From JAMOQA01 sp964420365 (GTDB lineage Bacteria > Acidobacteriota > Polarisedimenticolia > J045), in NCBI GenBank assembly GCA_964420365.1, contig CAYQTA010000087.1:1-40618 (forward strand): 40,618 bases of DNA, written 5' to 3'. Below, in pieces: positions 1 through 5,444 of the stretch. The notes under the pieces are model-generated. The model had not been told where the DNA came from and searched no databases. It worked only from the letters and a program-made list of their open reading frames with translations. The translations under genes and the position numbers were made by a program. The first letter of the stretch is position 1, and each line of letters starts with the position of its first letter.

Positions 1-533
1 CCGACGGGGAGACCGGTGGCCGGCCGGGTCACCCGGACGCCCGATCCGGCGAGGCGGCGGGCGAGGTAGAGGGCGGTCGCCTCGCCCTCGACGGTGGGAT
101 TGGTGGCCAGGATCACCTCCCGGAGACCTCCCCGCTGGACCCGGGCGAGGAGGGCGTCGATCGCCAGGTCTTCCGGGCCGACCGCCCGCAGCGGAGAGAT
201 CGCTCCACCCAGGACGTGGTAGAGGCCACGCCACGCGCCGGTCTCCTCGATGGCAGCGAGGTTCTCCGGCTGCTCGACCACGCAGAGGAGCCCCCGGTCC
301 CGGCGAGGATCTGCGCAGATCGGGCAGAGATCCCCGTCCGCCAGGTTCCCGCACTCCCGGCAGGAGCCCAGGGTCCGGGGCAGCTCGGCGATCGCCGTGG
401 CGAGGGCCCGCACCTCCTCGGCCGGGCGCCTGGCCAGGTGGAACGCGAGCCGACGGGCCGTTCGGGGCCCGATCCCGGGGAGGCGGCGCAGCTCCTCGAC
501 GAGCCGTTCGAGGGGACCGGGCAGGTTCCCCAC
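1..533 (-). CDS. recR: Recombination protein RecR (3' end beyond window)
   Basis: RecR acts with RecF/RecO to load RecA at gapped DNA. The reading frame starts at GTG 533, preceded by GGGGAGG about six bases upstream and 16 bases after the ybaB stop; about 177 codons lie in the window. Visible in order: a helix-hairpin-helix motif LPGIGPRTARRLAFHL (residues 18-33), a four-cysteine zinc finger (C58, C61, C70, C73), then the Toprim domain beginning GLLCVVEQPENLAAIEETG. It reaches the conserved end of the Toprim fold (TRPATGLPVG), so only about 20 residues are missing compared with the usual length near 200. It is the last gene of the dnaX-ybaB-recR set and is probably translated from the same transcript. 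Identity is secure; only the C-terminus is unseen. Confidence 0.93.
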   Translation of the reverse strand, partial: MGNLPGPLERLVEELRRLPGIGPRTARRLAFHLARRPAEEVRALATAIAELPRTLGSCRECGNLADGDLCPICADPRRDRGLLCVVEQPENLAAIEETGAWRGLYHVLGGAISPLRAVGPEDLAIDALLARVQRGGLREVILATNPTVEGEATALYLARRLAGSGVRVTRPATGLPV

Positions 534-549
534 GGGAACCTCCCCGGCC

Positions 550-873
550 TCAGAAGCCGAGGCCGGGGGGCAGCCCCAGCATCCGGGTGAGGGCCTCCAT
601 CTTCTTCGCGGCCTCCTCCTCGGCCTTGCGCTGGGCCTGGCCCACGGCGGCGACGACCAGGTCGGCGAGCATCGCGGCATCGCCGTCCTCCATGACCTCC
701 GGGGCGATCTCGAGGGAGAGCAGGGTCTTGTTCCCGTCGACGCGGGCGGTGACCGCCCCGCCGCCTGCCGACCCCTCGACCTCCATCGCCGCGATCTCGG
801 CCTGGACCTTCTCCTGGGCCTCCTGGGCCCGGCGGAGCATCTTGGCCATCTTGCCGGCGCTCATCTTCGCCAT
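550..873 (-). CDS. ybaB: YbaB/EbfC nucleoid-associated protein
   Basis: A 107-residue basic-to-acidic helical protein of the YbaB/EbfC DNA-binding family. These small dimeric proteins bind DNA and are nearly always encoded between dnaX and recR, as here. The N-terminal half (MSAGKMAKMLRRAQEAQEKV) is a predicted amphipathic helix that pairs in the dimer. The middle holds the conserved strand region with GNKTLLSLEIAPEVM, and the C-terminal helix (DLVVAAVGQAQRKAEEEAAKKM) is followed by the family's short Gly/Pro/Met-rich tail. Length is typical. It sits 27 bases after the dnaX stop and 16 bases before the recR start, so the three form one operon. Whether it acts as a global nucleoid protein or in recombination repair is not decided by sequence. 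Confidence 0.93.
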   Translation of the reverse strand: MAKMSAGKMAKMLRRAQEAQEKVQAEIAAMEVEGSAGGGAVTARVDGNKTLLSLEIAPEVMEDGDAAMLADLVVAAVGQAQRKAEEEAAKKMEALTRMLGLPPGLGF

Positions 874-900
874 CGGTCGGTCTCCTGCACGCTCCCCCGG

Positions 901-2574
901 TCAGCGGGCGTCGTCGCCCGGGGAGAGCTCGTGGCCGTCGAGAAGGACGGCGTCGAAGCGATCGAAGATCTCGCGGACCACGGGATCCTGTCGGACCTGC
1001 TCGAGGACCTGGCGGCGGCTCTTCCGCCGGGCGGGGTCCCGCGGCGAGGAGGCTTCCCGGGCGTCGGCCTCGTCCGAGCGCCGGATCTCGACTCCCGCCG
1101 GGGAGCGGCCGAGGGCACGTTCCGCCGCCGTCCGGAGGGCCGCCGCCGCCGCGGGTTCCCGCAGCCGGCTCTCCCAGACGACGGCCCGGGCGGGCAGAAC
1201 GATCTCCAGGATCCCGTCGTCCCGGACCCGGGCCCCCGTGGCGTGCCGGAGGTAGGCGGCCACCGGCGCCCGGACCCCGGCGACCTCCTCGAGGAGGCGG
1301 GCGAGCAGGCCGTCCCCGGTGGGCTGGGCAACGGGGGGGGGTGCCGGTGCCGGAGGCGGAGCCGCGGACGGTCCCGGGCGGGAGCCGCCTCCCGGCCGGG
1401 ACCGGTGGTCCTCCCGGGAACCGACCGGCGGGGCCGGGGGTGACGGCCCCGGAGCCCCCCCGCCCCCGGCCAGCGCCCGTCCGGCGAGGTCGGCGAGGGG
1501 GGCGAGGTCCGCGACCCGGGCGATCCGCAGCGTCGCCAGGTCGAGGAGGATCCGCTGGGGTCCCCCCGCCCGGAGTCGACCCTCCGTCTCGTCCAGGACC
1601 TTGCCCGCAAAGGCGACCTGTTCCGGGGCGAGCTTCCCGGCCAGGTCGACCAGGTCCGGGCCGTCCGGAACCGCGTCCTTCCCCAGGGCCCGCACGAGGC
1701 CGACCCGGTGGACGGCGGCGAGCGCCTCGGCGGTGAAGGCGCGGAGGTCCTGGCCTTCCTCGTCCAGGTCGGCGATGACCCGGAGCGCCGCCGCCGCGTC
1801 CCCGCCGAGCGCCGCCCGGAGCCAGCGGTCCACCGCCTCGCCGGGGACCAGGCCGAGCGCCTCCCGCACCAGGTCGGCATCGATCGGTCCCTCGGCGACG
1901 GCGCGGACCTGGTCGAGGGCGGAGAGCCCGTCCCGGACCGACCCGTTGGCCGCCCGGACGAGCAGTTCGATGGCGCCCTCGTCGATCTCGATCCCCTCCT
2001 TCGCCGCCACGTCCCGCAGGTGGGCGGCGAGGGCGCTCGGAGGCGGGCTGCGGAACGCGAAGTGGAGGGCGCGGGACTCGATGGTCGCCGGGATCCTGTG
2101 GGGTTCGGTCGTGCAGAAAAGGAAGACGCACCAGGAGGGAGGCTCCTCGAGGATCTTGAGCAGCCCGTTCCAGGCGGCCTGGGAGAGCTGGTGAGCCTCG
2201 TCGAGGATGAAGACCCGGTAACGGTCCCGGCCGGGGGGGTACTGGGCGGCTTCCCGCAGCTCACGGATGTCGTCGATCCCGGTATGGGTCGCCGCGTCGA
2301 GCTCGACGACGTCGAGGGACCGCCCCTCGGCGATCTCGCGGCACGGAGTGCACTCCCCGCAGCAGTCGGCGGCCGGCCCCCGCTCGCAGTTCAGGGCCTT
2401 GGCGAAGATCCGGGCGATCGTCGTCTTCCCGATCCCGCGGGTGCCGGAGAAGATGTAGGCCGCCGCCACCTCGCCCCGTTCCGCGGCAGCACCGAGGGCC
2501 CGGATCGGCGCACGCTGCCCGAGCACTTCGGAGAAGCGCTGGGGGCGGTAGGCGGTGGCGAGCGTCCGGCGCGT
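901..2574 (-). CDS. dnaX: DNA polymerase III subunit gamma/tau, apparent ACG start
   Basis: Clamp-loader ATPase of the replicative polymerase. From N to C (numbering from the proposed start): the conserved YRPQRFSEVLGQ segment (residues 9-20), Walker A GTRGIGKT (44-51), a zinc module (C63, C71/C72, C75, C78), DEAH box FILDEAHQLS (about 125), an ESRA sensor region, domains II-III, a Pro/Gly-rich linker (about 355-400) and a C-terminal domain typical of tau-like subunits. The first standard start in frame is GTG 2526, but that removes YRPQRFSE, which the family conserves. The frame is open upstream without ATG, GTG or TTG, and ACG 2574 sits six bases after GGAGG. I therefore place the start at ACG; a sequencing error of an ATG, or GTG 2526, are the alternatives. 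Total 557 residues. Confidence 0.93.
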   Translation of the reverse strand, partial: TRRTLATAYRPQRFSEVLGQRAPIRALGAAAERGEVAAAYIFSGTRGIGKTTIARIFAKALNCERGPAADCCGECTPCREIAEGRSLDVVELDAATHTGIDDIRELREAAQYPPGRDRYRVFILDEAHQLSQAAWNGLLKILEEPPSWCVFLFCTTEPHRIPATIESRALHFAFRSPPPSALAAHLRDVAAKEGIEIDEGAIELLVRAANGSVRDGLSALDQVRAVAEGPIDADLVREALGLVPGEAVDRWLRAALGGDAAAALRVIADLDEEGQDLRAFTAEALAAVHRVGLVRALGKDAVPDGPDLVDLAGKLAPEQVAFAGKVLDETEGRLRAGGPQRILLDLATLRIARVADLAPLADLAGRALAGGGGAPGPSPPAPPVGSREDHRSRPGGGSRPGPSAAPPPAPAPPPVAQPTGDGLLARLLEEVAGVRAPVAAYLRHATGARVRDDGILEIVLPARAVVWESRLREPAAAAALRTAAERALGRSPAGVEIRRSDEADAREASSPRDPARRKSRRQVLEQVRQDPVVREIFDRFDAVLLDGHELSPGDDAR

Positions 2575-2602
2575 GGGACACCTCCGGGGGCCGAAAATGG
2601 GA

Positions 2603-2702
2603 GGGGCTCGCGGACCTGCGGCACACCCGGCGGTCCGCTTACCGCTGCTCCCTTCCGGGCCTGACGGGGTTCACGGGGCCGGGTCGCACAGGGGCGAGCC
2701 CC
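2603..2702 (-). ncRNA. ffs: Signal recognition particle RNA (4.5S, small bacterial type)
   Basis: The minus strand contains the universally conserved SRP domain IV, CAGGCCCGGAAGGGAGCAGC, with the GGAA tetraloop that binds Ffh. The ends close the hairpin: the 5' nine bases GGGGCTCGC (2702-2694) are perfectly complementary to GCGAGCCCC (2611-2603). The resulting RNA of about 100 nt matches the small 4.5S form that lacks an Alu domain. It begins ten bases after the CCA end of tRNA-Ser and ends about 30 bases before the dnaX start, so it is likely processed from a tRNA-ffs-dnaX transcript. Confidence 0.93.
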
Positions 2703-2712
2703 ACAAAAAGGG

Positions 2713-2802
2713 TGGCGGAGAGAGTGGGATTCGAACCCACGGTGCGGTTTCCCGCACACACGCTTTCCAAGCGTGCACCTTCAGCCACTCGGTCATCTCT
2801 CC
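2713..2802 (-). tRNA. tRNA-Ser(GGA)
   Basis: Full cloverleaf on the minus strand. The acceptor stem is GGAGAGA/TCTCTCC followed by discriminator G and an encoded CCA. The anticodon stem is CACGC/GCGTG with loop TTGGAAA, giving anticodon GGA. It has the long class II variable arm GTGCGG-GAAA-CCGCAC expected of serine tRNAs, and a T arm GTGGG-TTCGAAT-CCCAC. It lies between tadA and the SRP RNA. Confidence 0.97.
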
Positions 2803-2818
2803 GCTTTGTCCGGGGAAC

Positions 2819-2847
2819 ATTATGCAGCACGGCCCCGCGGATGCCAG
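2819..2847 (-). promoter_or_regulatory. Sigma70-type promoter for tRNA-Ser/ffs/dnaX
   Basis: On the minus strand, CTGGCA (2847-2842, 4 of 6 to the -35 consensus) and CATAAT (2824-2819, 5 of 6 to the -10) are spaced by exactly 17 bases. Transcription would start near 2811, a few bases before the tRNA-Ser 5' end at 2802. The stretch after the -10 is GC-rich, as in stringently controlled stable-RNA promoters. This is a prediction from pattern only. Confidence 0.6.
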
Positions 2848-2883
2848 CCCCCCGCCGCCGCGGCGTTCCCGGCGGGGGACGGC

Positions 2884-3348
2884 CTAGCGGCGGGCCCGGA
2901 AGAAGTCCCGCAGGAGCGCCGCGCTCTCCTCGGCCAGGGGCCCCCGGCGGATCCCCAGGCGGTGGTTCAGCCCGGGCCGGCCCACGGGGATCCCGGCGAG
3001 GAGCCGGGTGGCCCCGACTTGCGGGTCCTCGGCGGCAAAGACGACCTCCGCGACCCGGGCGTGGACCATCGCCCCGAGGCACATCAGGCAGGGTTCCAGG
3101 GTGACGTAGAGGGTCGTCCCGGGCAGCCGTCTCTCCCCGAGCAGCCCGGCGGCGGCCCGGAGGACGACGATCTCCGCGTGAGCGGTCGGGTCGAGGTCGA
3201 GGAGGTTCCTGTTGTGCCCCCGGGCGAGGACGTCGCCGTCGCGGACGAGAACCGCCCCGACCGGCACCTCTCCGGCGGCCGCGGCCCGGCGGGCCTCCTC
3301 GAGGGCGGCCATCATGTGGACGCGATCACGGTCAGGGGGGCGATTCAT
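2884..3348 (-). CDS. tadA: tRNA-specific adenosine-34 deaminase TadA
   Basis: Converts A34 to inosine in the wobble position of tRNA-Arg(ACG), letting it read CGU, CGC and CGA. The 154-residue protein carries the zinc deaminase signature: HAE at residues 57-59 (zinc ligand and proton-shuttling Glu) and PCLMC at 86-90 (two cysteine ligands), preceded by the conserved GEVPVGAVLV strand. Length is normal. ATG 3348 lies only nine bases after the CCA end of the tRNA-Arg it should modify, and no Shine-Dalgarno sequence fits in that gap. A downstream ATG pair (3315, 3312) would fit the usual family N-terminus but also lacks an obvious ribosome site. It is followed by tRNA-Ser, SRP RNA and dnaX, an order also found in Bacillus, where tadA was long called yaaJ. 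Confidence 0.93.
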   Translation of the reverse strand: MNRPPDRDRVHMMAALEEARRAAAAGEVPVGAVLVRDGDVLARGHNRNLLDLDPTAHAEIVVLRAAAGLLGERRLPGTTLYVTLEPCLMCLGAMVHARVAEVVFAAEDPQVGATRLLAGIPVGRPGLNHRLGIRRGPLAEESAALLRDFFRARR

Positions 3349-3357
3349 GGGGGAAAG

Positions 3358-3434
3358 TGGCGCGCCCGCAGGGACTCGAACCCCGAACCTCTTGATCCGT
3401 AGTCAAGTGCTCTATCCAATTGAGCTACGGGCGC
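3358..3434 (-). tRNA. tRNA-Arg(ACG)
   Basis: The minus strand folds as a standard 77-nt tRNA including CCA: acceptor GCGCCCG/CGGGCGC, discriminator G, D arm with AGCTCAATTGGATAGAGCA, anticodon stem CTTGA/TCAAG with loop CTACGGA (anticodon ACG) and T loop TTCGAGT. It is the expected substrate of TadA, whose gene begins nine bases downstream. Confidence 0.97.
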
Positions 3435-3456
3435 GCCTCGAGCGAAACCGGGCGGG

Positions 3457-3485
3457 AGGATACCCGCTCCTCCCCGTCCGGTCAA
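3457..3485 (-). promoter_or_regulatory. Sigma70-type promoter for tRNA-Arg/tadA
   Basis: TTGACC (3485-3480) and TATCCT (3462-3457) on the minus strand are separated by exactly 17 bases. Start of transcription would fall near 3450, about 16 bases upstream of the mature tRNA-Arg 5' end. The match to consensus is good (5 of 6 at the -35 and 4 of 6 at the -10). Confidence 0.7.
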
Positions 3486-3518
3486 GGAACACAGGCGCTT
3501 TCGGACGAGACTGCGGCG

Positions 3519-3731
3519 TCAGCGAAGCCCGGGGAAAAGCCTGTGGCCCCGCCCGGGGAACCAGCCCCCCTTGCCGGGGTTGACGGTCCCGTTGTAGCCC
3601 TGGGCGGGACCGAGCAGGTCGAGGAGCTCCTCGGGGGAATACGTCTTGACCGAGGGCTTCACCCAGGTCTGCTCTTCCTGCTGGCCCGAGGCCGACGCTG
3701 AGACGTTCTGCGGATCGATCATGGATCCCAT
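3519..3731 (-). CDS. Small precursor-like peptide next to a PqqD-like gene (RiPP candidate)
   Basis: A 70-residue protein that I do not recognise as a named family. The N-terminal third is polar (MIDPQNVSASASGQQEEQ). The middle reads WVKPSVKTYSPEELLDLLGP, a predicted helix like leader peptides bound by PqqD-type recognition elements. The C-terminal 30 residues (AQGYNGTVNPGKGG, then WFPGRGHRLFPGLR) are rich in Gly, Asn, Pro and aromatics, with no cysteine, and would be the core. The start is uncertain: ATG 3731 and ATG 3722 both follow a purine-rich AAGGGAGGCGGGAAGAAGGG tract, while a longer GTG start at 3764 has no ribosome site. It lies about 60 bases downstream of, and on the same strand as, the PqqD-like gene. 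No modifying enzyme such as a radical SAM protein is adjacent. The precursor role is inferred from size, composition and neighbour. Confidence 0.6.
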   Translation of the reverse strand: MGSMIDPQNVSASASGQQEEQTWVKPSVKTYSPEELLDLLGPAQGYNGTVNPGKGGWFPGRGHRLFPGLR

Positions 3732-3791
3732 CCCTTCTTCCCGCCTCCCTTGGGGCGGCTCCACGCACCGCGTTCGCCGGCAAATGTACGG

Positions 3792-4088
3792 TCAATCCGC
3801 GGCGTCGGGTACCTCTTCCTCCGTCCAGACCAGGAGGTGCTTCGCCCCCAGGGTCTCCAGGGTTTCCTCCACGTCCCGCCGAACCGTACCACGGGGGGTG
3901 CCGGGGTACATCCGGGCCACCTCCTCGACGATCTCCTCCGGGGCATGGGTGCCATCACAGAGGAGCCAGATCCAGCGGGCCGTGGCGTTCAGGATGTGAA
4001 CCTGGCGAGCCTGCTCGTCGTAGACGAGCATCTCGTTCTGGAGGTCCACGATCCTGAGGTCCACCCGGGCCTGGGGACAGCGCTTCAC
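3792..4088 (-). CDS. PqqD-like peptide-binding protein (RiPP recognition element)
   Basis: A 98-residue protein of the PqqD superfamily. PqqD-type domains are winged-helix folds that bind the leader of a ribosomal peptide and present it to a modifying enzyme. The sequence has the family's beta strands (VDLRIVDLQNEMLVYDEQARQVHILN), the central NATARWIWLLCDGTHAPEEI region and helices spanning VEEVARMYPGT and VRRDVEETLETLGAKHLL. The GTG start at 4088 follows GGAGGTGG by a few bases. It is upstream of, and probably co-transcribed with, the precursor-like peptide gene. PqqD-like proteins also occur next to polysaccharide genes together with nucleotidyltransferases such as the one at 11796-13007, so a role tied to the surface polymer is possible. 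No pqqA, B, C or E genes are seen, so PQQ synthesis is unlikely. Confidence 0.8.
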   Translation of the reverse strand: MKRCPQARVDLRIVDLQNEMLVYDEQARQVHILNATARWIWLLCDGTHAPEEIVEEVARMYPGTPRGTVRRDVEETLETLGAKHLLVWTEEEVPDAAD

Positions 4089-4203
4089 GGGACCACCTCC
4101 GGGATGGGTTCGGACGCCGGTTCGCCCGGCGCCACGGGGGTTCAGGATATCCCGGATCGGCCACCCCTGGCCCCGATCCTGGTCCCGGCCCTGTTCCCCG
4201 AAA

Positions 4204-4232
4204 TGGCTACGCCGACGTCACCGCGCCGGCAA
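4204..4232 (-). promoter_or_regulatory. Candidate promoter for the PqqD-like/peptide pair
   Basis: On the minus strand TTGCCG (4232-4227) and TAGCCA (4209-4204) are 17 bases apart. The -10 match alone is weak. Support comes from the shared motif GTCGGCGTAGCCAT, which recurs with one change at the equivalent place in the divergent promoter candidate at 4645-4673. Confidence 0.35.
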
Positions 4233-4489
4233 GGAGATGTTCGTACTTGTCTGCAACCTTCCTCGATACAGGCCCTTACGGGGTGCCGGTTCCGGTCTTG
4301 CCCTGCCGGCGAGCCCCGCCCAAAAAGATCACGGGGCCCCGGGGTGTACAGGACCAGGGCAACTCCTCGCGGGGGATGTCGGATCTCGAACACCCGGGGA
4401 TCCCGAGCCATCCCGGCCGCCCGATTCCCCGGCCCCGGGGAAGCCCTCGCGGAGCCCGCGCCGTTCGGGGGCTTTCGGGAAGGTCCTGC

Positions 4490-4506
4490 CGGGCATGGGG
4501 TTTGCC
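4490..4506 (+). promoter_or_regulatory. Possible sigma54 (-24/-12) element
   Basis: The plus strand reads GGGCATGGGGTTTGCC, with GG at 4492-4493 and GC at 4504-4505, exactly ten bases apart. It keeps the CA-G and TT-GC signature of sigma54 promoters with one change in the -24 block. It would start transcription near 4517, leaving a leader of about 270 bases before the first export gene. It is a single motif in a GC-rich region, so chance occurrence is quite possible. Confidence 0.25.
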
Positions 4507-4644
4507 AGTATCCTTTTCCAAGGGTGAGACGGGTGGTTCCCGGGACCGGGCGGCGTCCAGGATGCAGCCAGTCCCGCGCCCGACCGGTGGCAACGAATCG
4601 AACACCGGGAAACAAGTTCGGCACGGTACGGCGCAGGATGGAAC

Positions 4645-4673
4645 TTGACTTTCCTCCAGCGTCGCCGTAGCCA
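4645..4673 (+). promoter_or_regulatory. Candidate promoter for the polysaccharide export operon
   Basis: TTGACT (4645-4650, 5 of 6 to the -35 consensus) is followed after exactly 17 bases by TAGCCA (4668-4673, weak -10). The spacer and -10 contain GTCGCCGTAGCCAT, nearly identical to the motif in the divergent promoter candidate at 4204-4232. The first gene starts at 4788. Confidence 0.4.
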
Positions 4674-4787
4674 TCATCCGTGAGGGGCCCGGTCCCGGGG
4701 GCGCCCGGGAGAGGGTCCGGGGAAGGGGGGACGTGGCCTGCTGCAGCCCGCTCGAGCGGACTGCAACGGGTCCTGGAGGGAAGGGCA

Positions 4788-5444
4788 ATGACCGCACGCG
4801 TTCCCGCGGGGAGCCGCATCTTTTTCCTGGACCGGTGCGCCGGCGCCGCGAGGGCGGTCGTCCTCGTCCTTGTCCTTCTTGCTCTCGCGCTTCCCGGGGG
4901 GCCGGCCCTTGCCTCGGACGGGCACGGCCCGGGCGGCGAGGCTCCCGCGGCCGAGTTCCGGATCGGGGTAGGGGACCGGCTGGGCGTCTTCGTCTACGGG
5001 GGCGAGATCTTCCCGGAAGGCAAGGAAGTCTGCCTGGTTCGGCCGGACGGCAGGATCTCCCTGCCCCTCGTCGGCGAGGTGCTGGCCGCCGGGCGCACGC
5101 CGGCCGAGCTGGCCGCGGCGATCGCCAGGAAGGTGGAGGCCTACCAGGAGAACCCGGAGGTGACCGTCTCGATCGAGGAGATCCACTCCTACCGGGTGTT
5201 CGTCCTCGGCGAGGTCCAGCACCAGATGATGATCGAGTCGGTGGCGCCGCTGACGCTCCTGCAGGCCCTCGCGATGGCGGGCGGGTTCACGGAGTTCGCG
5301 CGGGGGGACATCGTGGTCCTGCGGAACACCGAGCCCGGCAAGAAGGAACGCATCGAGGTGGACGTCGAGAAGATCCTCAAGGGGAAGGCCCCGGCCGAGG
5401 ACATCCCGTTGCGTGCGGGCGACGTCGTGGTGGCGCTCCGATGA
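4788..5444 (+). CDS. Wza/GumB-type polysaccharide export protein (short form)
   Basis: Periplasmic or outer-membrane export component of a capsule or exopolysaccharide machine. ATG 4788 follows GGAGGGAAGGGCA. The 218-residue product has a hydrophobic signal segment (VVLVLVLLALALPGG, ending near ALASDG), a polysaccharide export domain (about 54-130: FRIGVGDRLGVFVYGGEIF, VRPDGRISLPLVGEV) and one SLBB-type domain (YRVFVLGEVQHQM onward). It is much shorter than E. coli Wza (about 380 residues), lacks a lipobox cysteine and has no C-terminal transmembrane helix for the outer-membrane ring. It may therefore rely on the beta-barrel encoded immediately downstream, whose ATG overlaps this stop codon. 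It is the first gene of the export operon. Confidence 0.9.
   Translation: MTARVPAGSRIFFLDRCAGAARAVVLVLVLLALALPGGPALASDGHGPGGEAPAAEFRIGVGDRLGVFVYGGEIFPEGKEVCLVRPDGRISLPLVGEVLAAGRTPAELAAAIARKVEAYQENPEVTVSIEEIHSYRVFVLGEVQHQMMIESVAPLTLLQALAMAGGFTEFARGDIVVLRNTEPGKKERIEVDVEKILKGKAPAEDIPLRAGDVVVALR

Larger units (their letters stand above)
4089..4787. other. Gene-free divergent control region (699 bp)
   Basis: This is the only gap above 300 bases. No open frame in it has a credible ribosome site or family resemblance, and no tRNA or known riboswitch fold is recognised. It separates the minus-strand PqqD-like/peptide pair from the plus-strand polysaccharide export operon and is slightly less GC-rich than the genes. 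It holds two sigma70-like promoter candidates in divergent orientation that share a 14-nt motif (4203-4216 and 4661-4674) and a sigma54-like element (about 4490-4506). The last 110 bases before the first export gene would be a leader of unknown structure. Confidence 0.6.

Noticed and set aside
1333..1341. Nine-C run in dnaX linker as a slippage site making a short gamma subunit
   Set aside because: In both shifted frames no stop codon follows soon after the run, so slippage would not give a truncated product as in Thermus or E. coli.
113..2131. 672-residue minus-strand frame over recR, ybaB and dnaX
   Set aside because: Out of frame with recR, ybaB and dnaX, and consists of Arg/Gly/Pro-rich sequence; the family proteins lie in other frames.
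2712..3104. Plus-strand frame starting MAERVGFEPTVRFPAHTLS
   Set aside because: This is the reverse-strand translation of tRNA-Ser; the same artefact is widespread in databases.
3212..3583. Plus-strand frame containing GAPAGTRTPNLLIRSQVLYP
   Set aside because: Reverse-strand translation of tRNA-Arg, another common artefact.
3792..4088. PQQ biosynthesis via PqqD
   Set aside because: No pqqA, B, C or E genes and the paired peptide lacks the conserved Glu-x3-Tyr core of PqqA.
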